From positions 1 to 7,279 of the forward strand of contig JBFIDG010000110.1 in assembly GCA_041581335.1 (NCBI GenBank): 7,279 nucleotides of DNA, in the 5' to 3' direction. The notes beneath the pieces were generated by a model. That model had not been told where the DNA came from. It did not search any database and saw nothing but the letters and a program-made list of their open reading frames with translations. The translations under genes and the position numbers were made by a program. The stretch is from JBFGSX01 sp041581335 (GTDB taxonomy: Archaea > Thermoplasmatota > E2 > JACPAO01 > JAHFTW01). This document shows, one piece after another, positions 1 to 5,961 of the stretch; position 1 is the stretch's first letter, and each line of letters opens with the position of its first letter.

Positions 1-1
1 C

Positions 2-961
2 AGCAACCCCGGTGGCGGGGCCCAATACGACGAATCGGCGTTCGATGATGACGCCGAGGGCCGATGGTTGCGCGCCGTGGCGCCGTTGCTGATCGGCACG
101 GCCGTCGTCGGGCTGCTTGCAGGCCTGAGCGCACTGTTCCCGCGCGTCGCCGGTATCCTCCTCTCTGGCATCCTGGGGGGCTTGGCCGTGCTCCTTGGCG
201 GCGGCGCCATGGTGGCCATCTGGCAAGGATCGGACTTCGCGGACGGTGCCGATAGCCTCGGCGACCTCGCCATCGGGGCTTGGCTCGTGGCCGCGACCGC
301 CTTGGCGGCCCTCATCGTCATCGCACTGGCCTGGATCGTCAACGGAACCGCCGGCATCGCGCGGATGGCCGGTGGTCCGACAGGCGCCGAGGAAGCCGCC
401 GCGCCTGCCGCGGCCAAGCCGACGACCTCCAAGGCGGTGCCCCTGAGGGTTGTGCGGGCCCGCGCCGGGCTCGCAGGCCGATCTCCGCTGCTCTCGGTCA
501 CCCTGCTGGTCGCAGCGGCCGCGCTCGCCATCCCCGCCATGCTGGTGCGCCTGGCTTCCGCTGGGCACTACCGCTACCATGCGTTCGGCTACCACTACGT
601 CACCTCCAGCAACTGGCGCCACGGCGGCAGCGAGGTCGTCACCTTGATGGTGGGCGGCATCTGGCTCGGCATCGGCGCCGTCGCCGCCGTCGCCTTGGCG
701 GTCATGTACGCCTGGTGGCGGGCAGGCCACGACGCCCCGCCGCGATCGGCCTGGGTCCTCGTCAATGCCGCCGCCGGCATCGGCCTCTTGATGGGCGCGC
801 TCGTCCTGGGCACCGGCCTGCAGATGCTCAAGGCCAGCGAATCGGCCACCATCGGCACCGGCATGGCCTGGGCCGTCGGCGTCGGCGTGCTCGCCCTCGG
901 CGCCTATGTGCCGGCCTGGGTCGCCGCGTTCAAGCAGGTCCCCGAGCCGCGGACCACGTGA
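2..961 (+). CDS. Polytopic membrane protein of unknown function (5' end outside window)
   Basis: I do not recognise the family. The reading frame is open to the left edge. A TTG at 68 could start a 297-residue protein, but the codons before it encode a plausible acidic cytoplasmic stretch (DESAFDDDAEGRW), so I treat the gene as 5'-partial. Counting from that TTG, about seven hydrophobic segments are visible, near residues 4-24, 27-51, 66-92, 141-163, 189-217, 228-252 and 264-288. Segments three and four are separated by an Ala/Pro/Lys-rich basic linker (about 100-138), probably cytoplasmic. The loop after segment four (about 165-188) is rich in Tyr, His and Trp (HYRYHAFGYHYVTSSNW) and would face outside if the N-terminus is inside. 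No transporter or enzyme signature stands out. The next gene starts 109 bases downstream on the same strand. The frame and membrane nature are secure; function and true start are not. Confidence 0.8.
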   Translation, partial: SNPGGGAQYDESAFDDDAEGRWLRAVAPLLIGTAVVGLLAGLSALFPRVAGILLSGILGGLAVLLGGGAMVAIWQGSDFADGADSLGDLAIGAWLVAATALAALIVIALAWIVNGTAGIARMAGGPTGAEEAAAPAAAKPTTSKAVPLRVVRARAGLAGRSPLLSVTLLVAAAALAIPAMLVRLASAGHYRYHAFGYHYVTSSNWRHGGSEVVTLMVGGIWLGIGAVAAVALAVMYAWWRAGHDAPPRSAWVLVNAAAGIGLLMGALVLGTGLQMLKASESATIGTGMAWAVGVGVLALGAYVPAWVAAFKQVPEPRTT

Positions 962-1040
962 TCGCCGCATCCGCCCACCAGACCGTCGTTCCCGTGCCCG
1001 CCTTGGCCCAGTGCCGCTTGGCGCCGTGGCCGCCGACGCC

Positions 1041-1050
1041 GCTATCTACA
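1041..1050 (+). promoter_or_regulatory. Possible archaeal TATA-like element for the FAH-like/dioxygenase operon
   Basis: The stretch GCTATCTACA is an AT-richer pocket in a very GC-rich intergenic region. Its centre lies about 26 bases upstream of the ATG at 1071, the spacing expected of a TATA box serving a leaderless archaeal transcript. The match to a consensus TATA box is weak, no BRE is obvious, and the assignment depends on the organism being an archaeon. Confidence 0.25.
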
Positions 1051-1070
1051 TCATCGGGGTCGCCCGCCTT

Positions 1071-1736
1071 ATGCGCCTAGGCCGATTCAACGAAGGAGGG
1101 CCCAAAGCCTGCCTTCGCCACGAGGACCGAGCGGTCGATCTGAGCCGCGTCGAGCCAGAATCGGACGATGACCTGCTGAAGATGCTCGGCAACCGCGACA
1201 TCATGCGCCGCCTCAGCCTCCTCGAGCGTGGCCAGCCTCCCCAAGAGGCCCGCCGCCACACGGAGAAGCTGCAGTGGCTCAGCTGCGTCGAACCCAAGCG
1301 CATGTTGCTTCGCGGCGGCGCCAACGAAGACGTCGCTCCCAAGACCGTGGTCGCTTACGGCGCAGAGCTCCCCTCGGGCACCTGGCACACCGGCGTCGCG
1401 GCCGTCGTCGGCCGCAACAAGAAGGTCGCCGGATTCACGGTCTTCCACCGCGTCGGAGACACCGTCAGCCTCGGCCCGTGGCTCATCACGCCGGAAGAAG
1501 CCGGCGACCCCCTCGGTTTCCTGTTCTCGGCCTTCGTGGACGACCTGCCCAGCATCCGCCCCGTCAAGGCACTCCTCGACTGGCAAGGGGAGATCGACCG
1601 CGCGGAGCCCAAGCTCGAAGCCGGCGACGTCATCGCCCTCTGCGCCCCGCCCCGGGAGGGTGGTGGCGACCTGCGCAGCAGCCTCGCCAGCAACGGCGTC
1701 GTGCTGTGCCGCCTCGAGGCCAGCCAACAGGCTTGA
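1071..1736 (+). CDS. FAH-family protein, apparently lacking the metal site
   Basis: A 221-residue protein with a recognisable fumarylacetoacetate hydrolase (FAH) fold. The N-terminus (MRLGRFNEGGPKACLRHEDRAVDL) resembles the opening strand pair of the family. Residues 109-114 (VAAVVG) match the strand after the metal-binding E-x-E motif, 120-124 (AGFTV) the next core strand, 134-147 (LGPWLITPEEAGDP) the conserved LGPW block, and 183-194 (EAGDVIALCAPP) the GD-V-I block near the C-terminus. Family members hydrolyse or decarboxylate acylpyruvates using Mg or Ca held by E-x-E and an Asp. Here those positions read H106/G108 and R127, and the segment between R127 and LGPW, which normally carries catalytic residues, is only six residues long. 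I therefore infer a pseudoenzyme or altered chemistry. The frame is open upstream, but the family alignment favours the ATG at 1071. It is followed after 25 bases by homogentisate dioxygenase, whose pathway ends with true fumarylacetoacetase, so a pathway role is likely but unproven. Confidence 0.72.
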   Translation: MRLGRFNEGGPKACLRHEDRAVDLSRVEPESDDDLLKMLGNRDIMRRLSLLERGQPPQEARRHTEKLQWLSCVEPKRMLLRGGANEDVAPKTVVAYGAELPSGTWHTGVAAVVGRNKKVAGFTVFHRVGDTVSLGPWLITPEEAGDPLGFLFSAFVDDLPSIRPVKALLDWQGEIDRAEPKLEAGDVIALCAPPREGGGDLRSSLASNGVVLCRLEASQQA

Positions 1737-1761
1737 AAGCGCCGCCATCCGTGGCCGGCCC

Positions 1762-2988
1762 GTGTTCCAGTACCACAGCCTCGGCAAGTTGCCGGCCAAG
1801 CACCACATCGCTTTGCGCCGCGACGCGCCAGACAGTGACGGTTGCCCGGTCTTCTACGAGCACTGCGTGACCCGCGGTGGCTTCGACGGCGCCTACAGCA
1901 TCCTGTACCGTGAACACAACCCCGGCCAGGAGGTCGCCGTCGAGAAGGCCCCCATCTCCTACGACCCCAAGTGGCTTGATGTGTCTGGCCAAGACCTGGT
2001 CCGTACCCACGTCCCCAGTAGCGGCATGGCCACCAAGGGTGGCCTCTGGCACAGCCACGTCGTGCTGATGGGCAACGAAGACGTCCACATCGGCACCAGC
2101 GAACCCACGGACCCGGATTCGGGCCTGTTCCAGAACGGCGATGGCGACATCCTGCTCTTCATCCACGATGGCTCCGGTGTCGTCGACTCCGAGATGGGCC
2201 GCCTGCCCTTCAAGCGCCACGACTACGTCTGGATCCCCAAGGGTGCCATCCACCGCGTCCGCTTCAATGAAGGCCCCGTGCACGTCATGGTCAATGAGTG
2301 CCGCGCCCAGTTGCAGATCCCCAGCAACTTCACCAACCCCGTGGGACAGATGAAGATGGATGCACCCTTCTCGCACCGGGACTTCCGCCGACCGGAGACG
2401 CTGAGCGAGCCGGACCCGTCGGACATGGACAAGAAGGGCCACGTCCGTGTCCTGCACAAGCGCAAGGACACGTACACCACCCGAGTCCTGCCCCACCACC
2501 CCTTCGACGTGGTCGGCTTCGACGGCACCGTCTACCCCGTGGCCTTCAACATCCACGACTACCAGCCAAAGACCAGCACCGTGCACCTACCCCCGCCGAT
2601 CCACACCACGTTCCTTGGTCAGGGGGGCGCCTACGTGGTCTGCTCCTTCGTGCCCCGCAAGGTGGACTACCACCCCGATGCCATCCCTTGCCCCTACCCG
2701 CACTCCTCCGTGGACTGCGACGAAGTGCTGTGGTACGTCGAAGGCGACTTCACCAGCCGCAAAGGCGTCGGCCCGGGCAGCCTCAGCCTCCACCCCATGG
2801 GCATCCCGCACGCGCCCCAACCGGGCCGCTACGAGGCCAGCATGGGCCACGAAGCCACGAGCGAGATGGCGGTCATGATCGATACGTACCGGCCGCTCAA
2901 GATGACCAAGGCCGCCCACGACGCCCGGGACAAGGACTACCACCTGAGCTGGTGGACCGGCAAAGAAGACAGCGACATCATCACGTGA
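1762..2988 (+). CDS. hmgA: Homogentisate 1,2-dioxygenase
   Basis: A 408-residue cupin-fold iron enzyme that opens the ring of homogentisate with O2 to give maleylacetoacetate, in tyrosine and phenylalanine degradation in the cytoplasm. It begins VFQYHSLGKLPAKHH, like the YYHKLGxIPxKRH start of prokaryotic members; this fixes the GTG at 1762, although the frame is open for more than 500 bases upstream. An N-terminal cupin-like part covers about 94-165 (GGLWHSHVV; LPFKRHDYVWIPKGAIHRV). The catalytic half has PPPIH at 277-281, FVPRKVDYHP, then H314-x6-E321 (PHSSVDCDE) and LHPMGIPH with H344 and H350. By analogy with the human enzyme, H314, E321 and H350 are the likely iron ligands and H281 may be the catalytic His. 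The short form with FVPR and SDEV/CDEV blocks matches the bacterial/archaeal subgroup rather than the longer human type. The upstream FAH-like gene and the four-base overlap with the helicase imply an operon. No 4-hydroxyphenylpyruvate dioxygenase or maleylacetoacetate isomerase is present in the window. Confidence 0.93.
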   Translation: MFQYHSLGKLPAKHHIALRRDAPDSDGCPVFYEHCVTRGGFDGAYSILYREHNPGQEVAVEKAPISYDPKWLDVSGQDLVRTHVPSSGMATKGGLWHSHVVLMGNEDVHIGTSEPTDPDSGLFQNGDGDILLFIHDGSGVVDSEMGRLPFKRHDYVWIPKGAIHRVRFNEGPVHVMVNECRAQLQIPSNFTNPVGQMKMDAPFSHRDFRRPETLSEPDPSDMDKKGHVRVLHKRKDTYTTRVLPHHPFDVVGFDGTVYPVAFNIHDYQPKTSTVHLPPPIHTTFLGQGGAYVVCSFVPRKVDYHPDAIPCPYPHSSVDCDEVLWYVEGDFTSRKGVGPGSLSLHPMGIPHAPQPGRYEASMGHEATSEMAVMIDTYRPLKMTKAAHDARDKDYHLSWWTGKEDSDIIT

Positions 2989-4637
2989 GCTTCGAGAGCA
3001 AGCACACCATCCGCCTGCGTGACCGCTTCGAGGTCAAGGTGGTCCCTGAGGCGTGGCGCGAAGCCCTCCACGATCGTGGCCTGCCCCTGCCTGCTTGGGA
3101 CGGACCCGAGCGGGTCTGGTGGTGGGACGACGACCACGATGGCGCCGAAGCGGTCCGGTACCTCGCCGAAGCGCATCACTACATCCTGGATGACGACGCC
3201 GAAGGCCGCGTCGCGGACCTCCTCCCGGGCGCCGACCTGCGCGCCCGCATCAAGGCGGCCGAAGCCAAGCTCAGGCCGTACCAACGGGATGGCGTCGGCT
3301 TCATGGTCACCAAACGCCGGGCCTTCCTCGCCGACGGCATGGGTCTGGGCAAGACCGTCCAAGCACTGCTCGCCTTGGAGAACCTGCAGGCCCATCCGGC
3401 CATCATCGTCTGCCCAGCCAGCGTCAAACTGAGCTGGAAATCCGAGATCCTCAAATGGGTCCCATGGCGCAGCGTCCAAGTCCTGCAGAAAGGCCGCGAC
3501 AAGCTCCAAGATGCGGACCTCATCGTCCTCAACCCCGAGTTGCTGCCAGGGGCCATCGAGGAACTCTTGATGCAGGGCCCCAAGGCGGTGGTGCTCGACG
3601 AGGCGCACTATTACAAGAACCCGGCCGCTCAGCGCACGCAGCTCGCCGAGGACCTGATGGAGGCGGTCTCCATCCGCTTCGCCCTCTCCGGCACACCCAT
3701 CCCCAACCGGCGTCCGGACATCATCCAACAACTACGGTTGCTGGGTCAACTGGAGGACGTCCTGCACATCTACAAGGGGGTCCTGCCGCACTGGTGGACC
3801 CCAGCCAGCGGCCCACTGCGCCACGACCACGCCATGAACGCCATCGAGGCGTTGCCCCGCAAGGAGCTGCATCAGCGGCTCAAGGACACCTGCTTCCTGC
3901 GCCGCACCAAAGACGACGTGCACGCCGATCTGCCCGCCTTCCACCGCACCCGCCGCGACCTGGTGCTCGAAGAACGCAGCGGCTACCGTCGCGAAGAGGA
4001 ATCGTTCGTGGAATGGGTGCGCCGGCTGCGCAAGGACCACCCGGACGGCTGGGGTGCCACGGAGCGGCTGCAAGGCCGACAACACCTGGGGCGCCTACGA
4101 CGCGAAGCGGCGCTGGCCAAGATCCCGGCCGTCGTCGAATGGGCACAGGGGCTCGATGGCGAACGCGCCATCTACTTCGCCCACCACAAACAGGTCGTCA
4201 AGGAATTGGCCGAGGCCCTGCCCGGAAACACGCCGGTCATCACGGGCGATGTGCCCACCATCGCCCGCCAGAGCATGATCGATGGCCTCGGCAACTACGA
4301 CGGCCTCGTCGCCACCATGGATGCCAGCGGGCAAGGTGTGGACGGCATGCAGCTCCACGCCCGCCACGTGGTCTTCATCGAACTGGATTGGACGCCGACC
4401 AAGCACGAACAATGCGAAGGTAGGCTGCACCGCATCGGGCAAGAGAACCCGGTCGAGGCGTGGTACTTCACCGCCCAGGACACCATCGACACCGCCATGA
4501 TGCATCGCCTTGATGAGAAGTGGAAGGACCTGCAAGGCATCCTCGAAGGCGATGACGAAGCCACCATCGATGCGTTCGTCGGCACCGTCATGGATCGGGC
4601 CTCCAAAGGTGTCGGCGGCGCAGGGCTATGGCGTTGA
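2985..4637 (+). CDS. SNF2-family DNA-dependent ATPase, SMARCAL1-like
   Basis: A 550-residue superfamily 2 translocase starting at a GTG that overlaps the dioxygenase stop as GTGA. The frame is open upstream inside the dioxygenase gene, but homology begins only after this point. About 95 N-terminal residues of unknown type, including an acidic-aromatic run (WWWDDDHDG), precede the ATPase core. Core motifs in order: LRPYQRDGVGFM (Q-motif region), motif I DGMGLGKT at 117-124 with K123, motif II DEAH at 205-208, motif III LSGTP at 234-238, the SNF2 linker CFLRRTKDDVHADLP at 303-317, motif V around GVDG (451-454), and motif VI GRLHRIGQ at 479-486. All residues needed for ATP binding and hydrolysis are present, so it should be active. 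The compact core and the QRxGV, DEAH and RxHRIGQ blocks resemble the SMARCAL1/ZRANB3-like branch, whose eukaryotic members rewind DNA at stalled forks; I see no HARP domain or nuclease. Its link to aromatic catabolism is unexplained. It ends one base from the convergent phosphatase gene. Confidence 0.9.
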   Translation: MSFESKHTIRLRDRFEVKVVPEAWREALHDRGLPLPAWDGPERVWWWDDDHDGAEAVRYLAEAHHYILDDDAEGRVADLLPGADLRARIKAAEAKLRPYQRDGVGFMVTKRRAFLADGMGLGKTVQALLALENLQAHPAIIVCPASVKLSWKSEILKWVPWRSVQVLQKGRDKLQDADLIVLNPELLPGAIEELLMQGPKAVVLDEAHYYKNPAAQRTQLAEDLMEAVSIRFALSGTPIPNRRPDIIQQLRLLGQLEDVLHIYKGVLPHWWTPASGPLRHDHAMNAIEALPRKELHQRLKDTCFLRRTKDDVHADLPAFHRTRRDLVLEERSGYRREEESFVEWVRRLRKDHPDGWGATERLQGRQHLGRLRREAALAKIPAVVEWAQGLDGERAIYFAHHKQVVKELAEALPGNTPVITGDVPTIARQSMIDGLGNYDGLVATMDASGQGVDGMQLHARHVVFIELDWTPTKHEQCEGRLHRIGQENPVEAWYFTAQDTIDTAMMHRLDEKWKDLQGILEGDDEATIDAFVGTVMDRASKGVGGAGLWR

Positions 4638-4638
4638 C

Positions 4639-5601
4639 TCAGGCCGACCGCGTGCTCTGCATCAGGACCTTGCCGCCATCATCGTAGGCCCGCACGGTCA
4701 GCTCTGTGTTCGTCGCCTGCATCCACACGAAACCGTACGTGCCATAGGCCTCGAAGGTTGCGGCGTGGTCGTTGCTGCCGGGGCCGCGTTGCTTGGCCGC
4801 GGCGCCGCTGATGATGAACTCCGTGTCACCGCAGGCAGGCACAGGCTTGAGCCATTGCAGGTCGTGGTCGTGGCCGGCCAGATGGAAGTCCACGTTCCCG
4901 CACGCCGTAGATTCGAGGAGTTCCTTCCATGCCGCGCCCCGTCCCGGCGTGCGGTCGTAGCTGCCGGCATCTCCGTGGACGCCGTTGCTGATGTAGGGGT
5001 GGTGCGCGAACGTCATCTTCCATGGCGCGTCGCTTGCTGCGAGGGCCTGCGAAAGCCACGCCTGCTGTTCGGCCGCGGAGGCTCCCGGCGCGGCCGTCGG
5101 ACTACCCGGTGCGGCAAGCGCCACGGAATCCAGTGCGAACAGGTCGACGGGGCCGGTGTCCACGACGTACGTCATTCCAGGCATCGTCCACCGGGTGCTG
5201 CGCTTGGCATAGTCGAGGTAATGGGTGGCCTTCGATGCATCATACGTGGTTCCGTGGCTGCCGTAATCATGGTTGCCGAGGACCACGTAGAAAGGGATGG
5301 AGAAGTTCGCGTAGGGCTGCTCGAACTTGCTCCGGAACTGTGCGTCGTCGGCGCTGTTGACGCCGGACTCGTAGATGGCATCACCCAGCAACAACGCGAA
5401 GTCGCAGCCGACGTCGATGCAGACCATCTCCATGGCCTCCGAGACCTTCTTCTGCGTGAACGTCCCGGTGCCGGTGTCGCCGATGACGAGGAAGCGGACC
5501 GCCTCGGGACCCGCCGATGGGATCGGGTCCGGCTCGTACGTGGGCTGCGTGCAGCCGGCCAGGACGAGGGCAATCAAAGTGATGCGGACGAGGCTGCGCA
5601 C
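4639..5601 (-). CDS. Lipoprotein metallophosphoesterase, purple acid phosphatase-like
   Basis: A 320-residue exported phosphatase of the calcineurin-like superfamily. The GTG at 5601 is preferred because it gives a compact lipoprotein signal (MRSLVRITLIALVLAGC) with lipobox LAGC and acylated Cys17; the frame runs open to 5754, but the extra codons look non-coding. The dimetal signatures are complete and ordered: GDTG (D42), GDAIY (D74, Y77), GNHD (N110, H111), AHHP (H200/H201) and GHDH (H244, H246). The Tyr in GD-x-x-Y and the GHDHDLQWL block are typical of purple/tartrate-resistant acid phosphatases, where Tyr binds ferric iron; similarity also holds for LGDAIYESGV and YAKRSTRWTMPGMTY. It probably sits on the outer face of the membrane and hydrolyses phosphomonoesters or similar compounds; the substrate cannot be read from sequence. 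Four Cys in the mature part (61, 66, 234, 256) could form disulphides. It is the last gene of a minus-strand run, 85 bases after the YgaP-like gene, and converges with the helicase. Confidence 0.86.
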   Translation of the reverse strand: MRSLVRITLIALVLAGCTQPTYEPDPIPSAGPEAVRFLVIGDTGTGTFTQKKVSEAMEMVCIDVGCDFALLLGDAIYESGVNSADDAQFRSKFEQPYANFSIPFYVVLGNHDYGSHGTTYDASKATHYLDYAKRSTRWTMPGMTYVVDTGPVDLFALDSVALAAPGSPTAAPGASAAEQQAWLSQALAASDAPWKMTFAHHPYISNGVHGDAGSYDRTPGRGAAWKELLESTACGNVDFHLAGHDHDLQWLKPVPACGDTEFIISGAAAKQRGPGSNDHAATFEAYGTYGFVWMQATNTELTVRAYDDGGKVLMQSTRSA

Positions 5602-5669
5602 AAGGGGCCATGGCCGGGGCCCGTGAAGAGCGTGATGTCCCGGCGCGCGGACGGTTAGGGCATCGCGGC

Positions 5670-5681
5670 CCGTGGCCACGG
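5670..5681. repeat. 12-base perfect palindrome between YgaP-like and phosphatase genes
   Basis: CCGTGGCCACGG is its own reverse complement and lies in the 85-base gap between the YgaP-like stop (5687) and the phosphatase GTG (5601). A second, 10-base palindrome (GGCCATGGCC, 5606-5615) lies five bases before the GTG. These could be operator half-sites or hairpins, but short GC-only palindromes arise easily in DNA of this composition. Confidence 0.35.
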
Positions 5682-5686
5682 TCGGG

Positions 5687-5911
5687 TCAGGTGGCCTGCT
5701 TGTTGCCGCCCATGCCCAGGGCCTCGTAGATGGGACAATACTGCCCCAGGCCACTCACCAGCAGGAGTCCCGCCATGGACGCGACGCCGAGGCCGGCCCA
5801 CCACCACGTGGTCTCGCCACTGATCGCGTACAGGTCGAGGGCCAAGATGAGAAGGCCGCTGGCCGCGACGAGGCGGAGTCCTGCATGTCCTGGGGGGAGG
5901 TTGCGTTCCAT
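5687..5911 (-). CDS. Small YgaP-type (DUF2892) membrane protein
   Basis: A 74-residue protein starting at the ATG at 5911; the frame is open to 6073, but that extension overlaps the oxidase gene and does not look like protein. It opens MERNLPPGHAGLRLV, like the M-x-x-N-x-G-x-x-D-R-x-x-R start of the DUF2892/YgaP transmembrane family. Two hydrophobic hairpin segments (about 12-31 and 38-56) follow, then the family's C-terminal CPxY block (YCPIYEALGMGG, 58-69). In E. coli YgaP this segment is the membrane anchor of a rhodanese; here it stands alone, as in many small family members, whose function is unknown. It lies 50 bases downstream of the oxidase and 85 bases upstream of the phosphatase on the same strand, consistent with co-transcription. 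No Shine-Dalgarno is seen: the bases before the ATG are pyrimidine-rich. Confidence 0.82.
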   Translation of the reverse strand: MERNLPPGHAGLRLVAASGLLILALDLYAISGETTWWWAGLGVASMAGLLLVSGLGQYCPIYEALGMGGNKQAT

Positions 5912-5961
5912 GCTGCGAAGAAGGAGGAGGTGGGGAAGGACTCGATACCGGACATCTCCGG

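Noticed and set aside
906..1070. Upstream extension of the FAH-like protein
   Set aside because: It overlaps the end of the membrane protein gene and the extra residues are Arg/Pro-rich; the family alignment starts at the ATG at 1071.
962..1070. Possible terminator or small RNA in the gap after the membrane protein gene
   Set aside because: GC-rich partial inverted repeats occur, but there is no T-run and no distinct stem that stands out from background.
1228..1761. N-terminal extension of the dioxygenase
   Set aside because: The extra 178 residues are Ser/Pro/Arg-rich out-of-frame readings of the FAH-like gene; family homology starts at the GTG at 1762.
1630..2586. A 318-codon open frame on the minus strand opposite the dioxygenase
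   Set aside because: It is antisense to a well-supported conserved gene, its product is low-complexity Val/Asp/Gly-rich, and long antisense frames are expected at this GC content.
2298..2984. N-terminal extension of the helicase
   Set aside because: It lies entirely inside the dioxygenase gene and reads as Pro/Arg/His-rich noise; the GTG at 2985 is the sensible start.
3455..4423. A 322-codon plus-strand frame inside the helicase gene
   Set aside because: Its translation is Arg/Pro/His-rich without domain character, while the overlapping frame holds all SNF2 motifs.
5602..5754. Longer phosphatase start at the ATG at 5754
   Set aside because: It would overlap the YgaP-like gene and put about 50 non-hydrophobic residues ahead of a clean lipoprotein signal peptide.
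5920..5935. GGAGGAGGTGG resembling a strong Shine-Dalgarno
   Set aside because: It is on the plus strand with no plus-strand gene downstream; on the coding minus strand it is a pyrimidine run.
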